From contig CAMLJW010000271.1 in the NCBI GenBank assembly GCA_946480485.1, positions 1-7,224 of the forward strand: DNA of 7,224 nucleotides, in the 5' to 3' direction. The translations under genes and the position numbers were made by a program. The notes beneath the pieces are model-generated. The model ran no database searches. It had not been told where the DNA came from and saw only the letters and a program-made list of their open reading frames with translations. Positions 6,612-7,224 of this stretch are shown one piece after another. How positions within the stretch are numbered: the first letter of the stretch is position 1; each line of letters opens with the position of its first letter. This DNA is from an uncultured Streptomyces sp. Its GTDB lineage: Bacteria; Actinomycetota; Actinomycetes; Streptomycetales; Streptomycetaceae.

Positions 6612-7224
6612 TCAGGCCGTGGCCGGACGCTTGAACATCCGGCTCGCCGTGATCTCACAGTGCGCCGCCTCCCCCTCCCCGGCCGGGGCCTGCTGCGGCA
6701 GCCCCGGCCGGAGGTGTTCCTCCACGCTGATGTACTTCAGGCCCGCCCGCAGGTCGGCGTCATTGCGGAGCCGGATGACGAGCGGGAACTCCGCGAGCGC
6801 GGTCGTGTCGAACAGGCCGGTGGTGTAGAGGAGCTGGACGCCCAGCGCGTCGGAGACAGCCCGCTGCAGTTCCAGCAGATATGTCGCGTTGGCGCGCCCG
6901 ATGGGGTTGTCGAGGAACAGCGTGCCGGCGTGCCGGTGCCTCTCGCGGCCCCGGTCGTTCGAGCGCAGCGCGGCCATGGTGCAGTACAGCGCGATGGCGG
7001 CGGTGAGCAGCTGGCCGCCGGAGAAGACGTCGCCCATCTGTCCGACGGGGACGCGCTCGGCACGCAGTACGGCGTCCGGCTTGAGGATCTCCACGGCGAT
7101 GCCCTTCGGCCGGAGGGCCGCGCCGACACCGCGCAGCAGCAGCGACATCCCGTCGCGGCGCAGGTCGGTGTTCTTCTTGACGGCCGCGCGGGTCGCGTCG
7201 TCGATGACCTCACCGAGGCGCTCG
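6612..7224 (-). CDS. SMC/Rad50-like ATPase, C-terminal 203 residues (N-terminus beyond right edge)
   Basis: The last 203 residues of what is probably a large coiled-coil ATPase of the SMC/Rad50/MukB type, which bind or extrude DNA through paired ABC heads. The ABC signature appears as FSGGQLLTAAIALYCTMAAL (visible residues about 67-86). It is followed by the Walker B strand GTLFLDNPIGRAN (about 100-112) and a D-loop-like region. Then come the strand and helix VQLLYTTGLFDTTALAEFP (about 129-147) and VIRLRND (about 148-154), the position of the switch region. The residue after the Walker B aspartate is Asn (D105-N106), where canonical heads have the catalytic Glu. A polar tail of about 40 residues ends in RMFKRPATA. 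No start is in the window. It could belong to a chromosome-maintenance or anti-plasmid condensin-like system, but partner genes are not visible here and none follows it downstream. Fold confidence is good; role unknown. Confidence 0.8.
   Translation of the reverse strand, partial: ERLGEVIDDATRAAVKKNTDLRRDGMSLLLRGVGAALRPKGIAVEILKPDAVLRAERVPVGQMGDVFSGGQLLTAAIALYCTMAALRSNDRGRERHRHAGTLFLDNPIGRANATYLLELQRAVSDALGVQLLYTTGLFDTTALAEFPLVIRLRNDADLRAGLKYISVEEHLRPGLPQQAPAGEGEAAHCEITASRMFKRPATA

Noticed and set aside
5591..6658. Minus-strand open frame across the intergenic region, the membrane-protein gene and the reductase remnant
   Set aside because: Most of it lies antisense to the membrane-protein gene and its composition is Arg/Pro/Ser-rich noise; only the short part carrying the reductase-like continuation is informative.

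Overview
The window is high-GC DNA with strong GC bias at third codon positions, GGAG-type ribosome binding sites and GTG or ATG starts. It carries a 'conservon' gene set (sensor kinase, roadblock protein, DUF742 protein). Together these point to an actinomycete, most likely Streptomyces or a close relative. All identifications come from reading translations and recalling families; no database search was run.

Layout from left to right. (1) 1-1167, minus: N-terminal 389 residues of a 5-oxoprolinase / hydantoinase-A family enzyme, running off the left edge. (2) 1168-1476: a spacer holding a possible promoter for the oxoprolinase and a 36-codon ORF whose GTG overlaps the stop of the DUF742 gene. 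(3) 1477-5408, minus: three tightly packed genes, cvnA (nitrate-sensor-type histidine kinase with a long disordered tail), cvnB (roadblock/LC7) and cvnC (DUF742). cvnA and cvnB overlap by 4 bases. The small GTPase CvnD that normally completes this set is not found in the window. (4) 5409-5836: an intergenic region between the conservon and a gene on the opposite strand, with a GC hairpin in the cvnA leader and short palindromes. (5) 5837-6394, plus: a small protein with two predicted membrane helices and a very basic C-terminal tail. (6) 6392-6602, minus: a decayed fragment that reads like the C-terminal domain of a ferredoxin reductase, with an apparent frameshift. (7) 6612-7224, minus: the last 203 residues of a large SMC/Rad50-like ATPase entering from the right edge.

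How the genes fit together: CvnA, CvnB and CvnC are expected to form a membrane-associated signalling complex resembling eukaryotic G-protein-coupled systems, but without a local GTPase its output is unclear. The two-helix membrane protein shares the conservon's upstream region and may be co-regulated with it, which is inference. The oxoprolinase (glutathione-cycle or 5-oxoproline catabolism) and the SMC-like ATPase have no evident functional link to the conservon. The missing cvnD, the degraded reductase fragment and the odd small ORF suggest the conservon is flanked by sites of past deletion or rearrangement.
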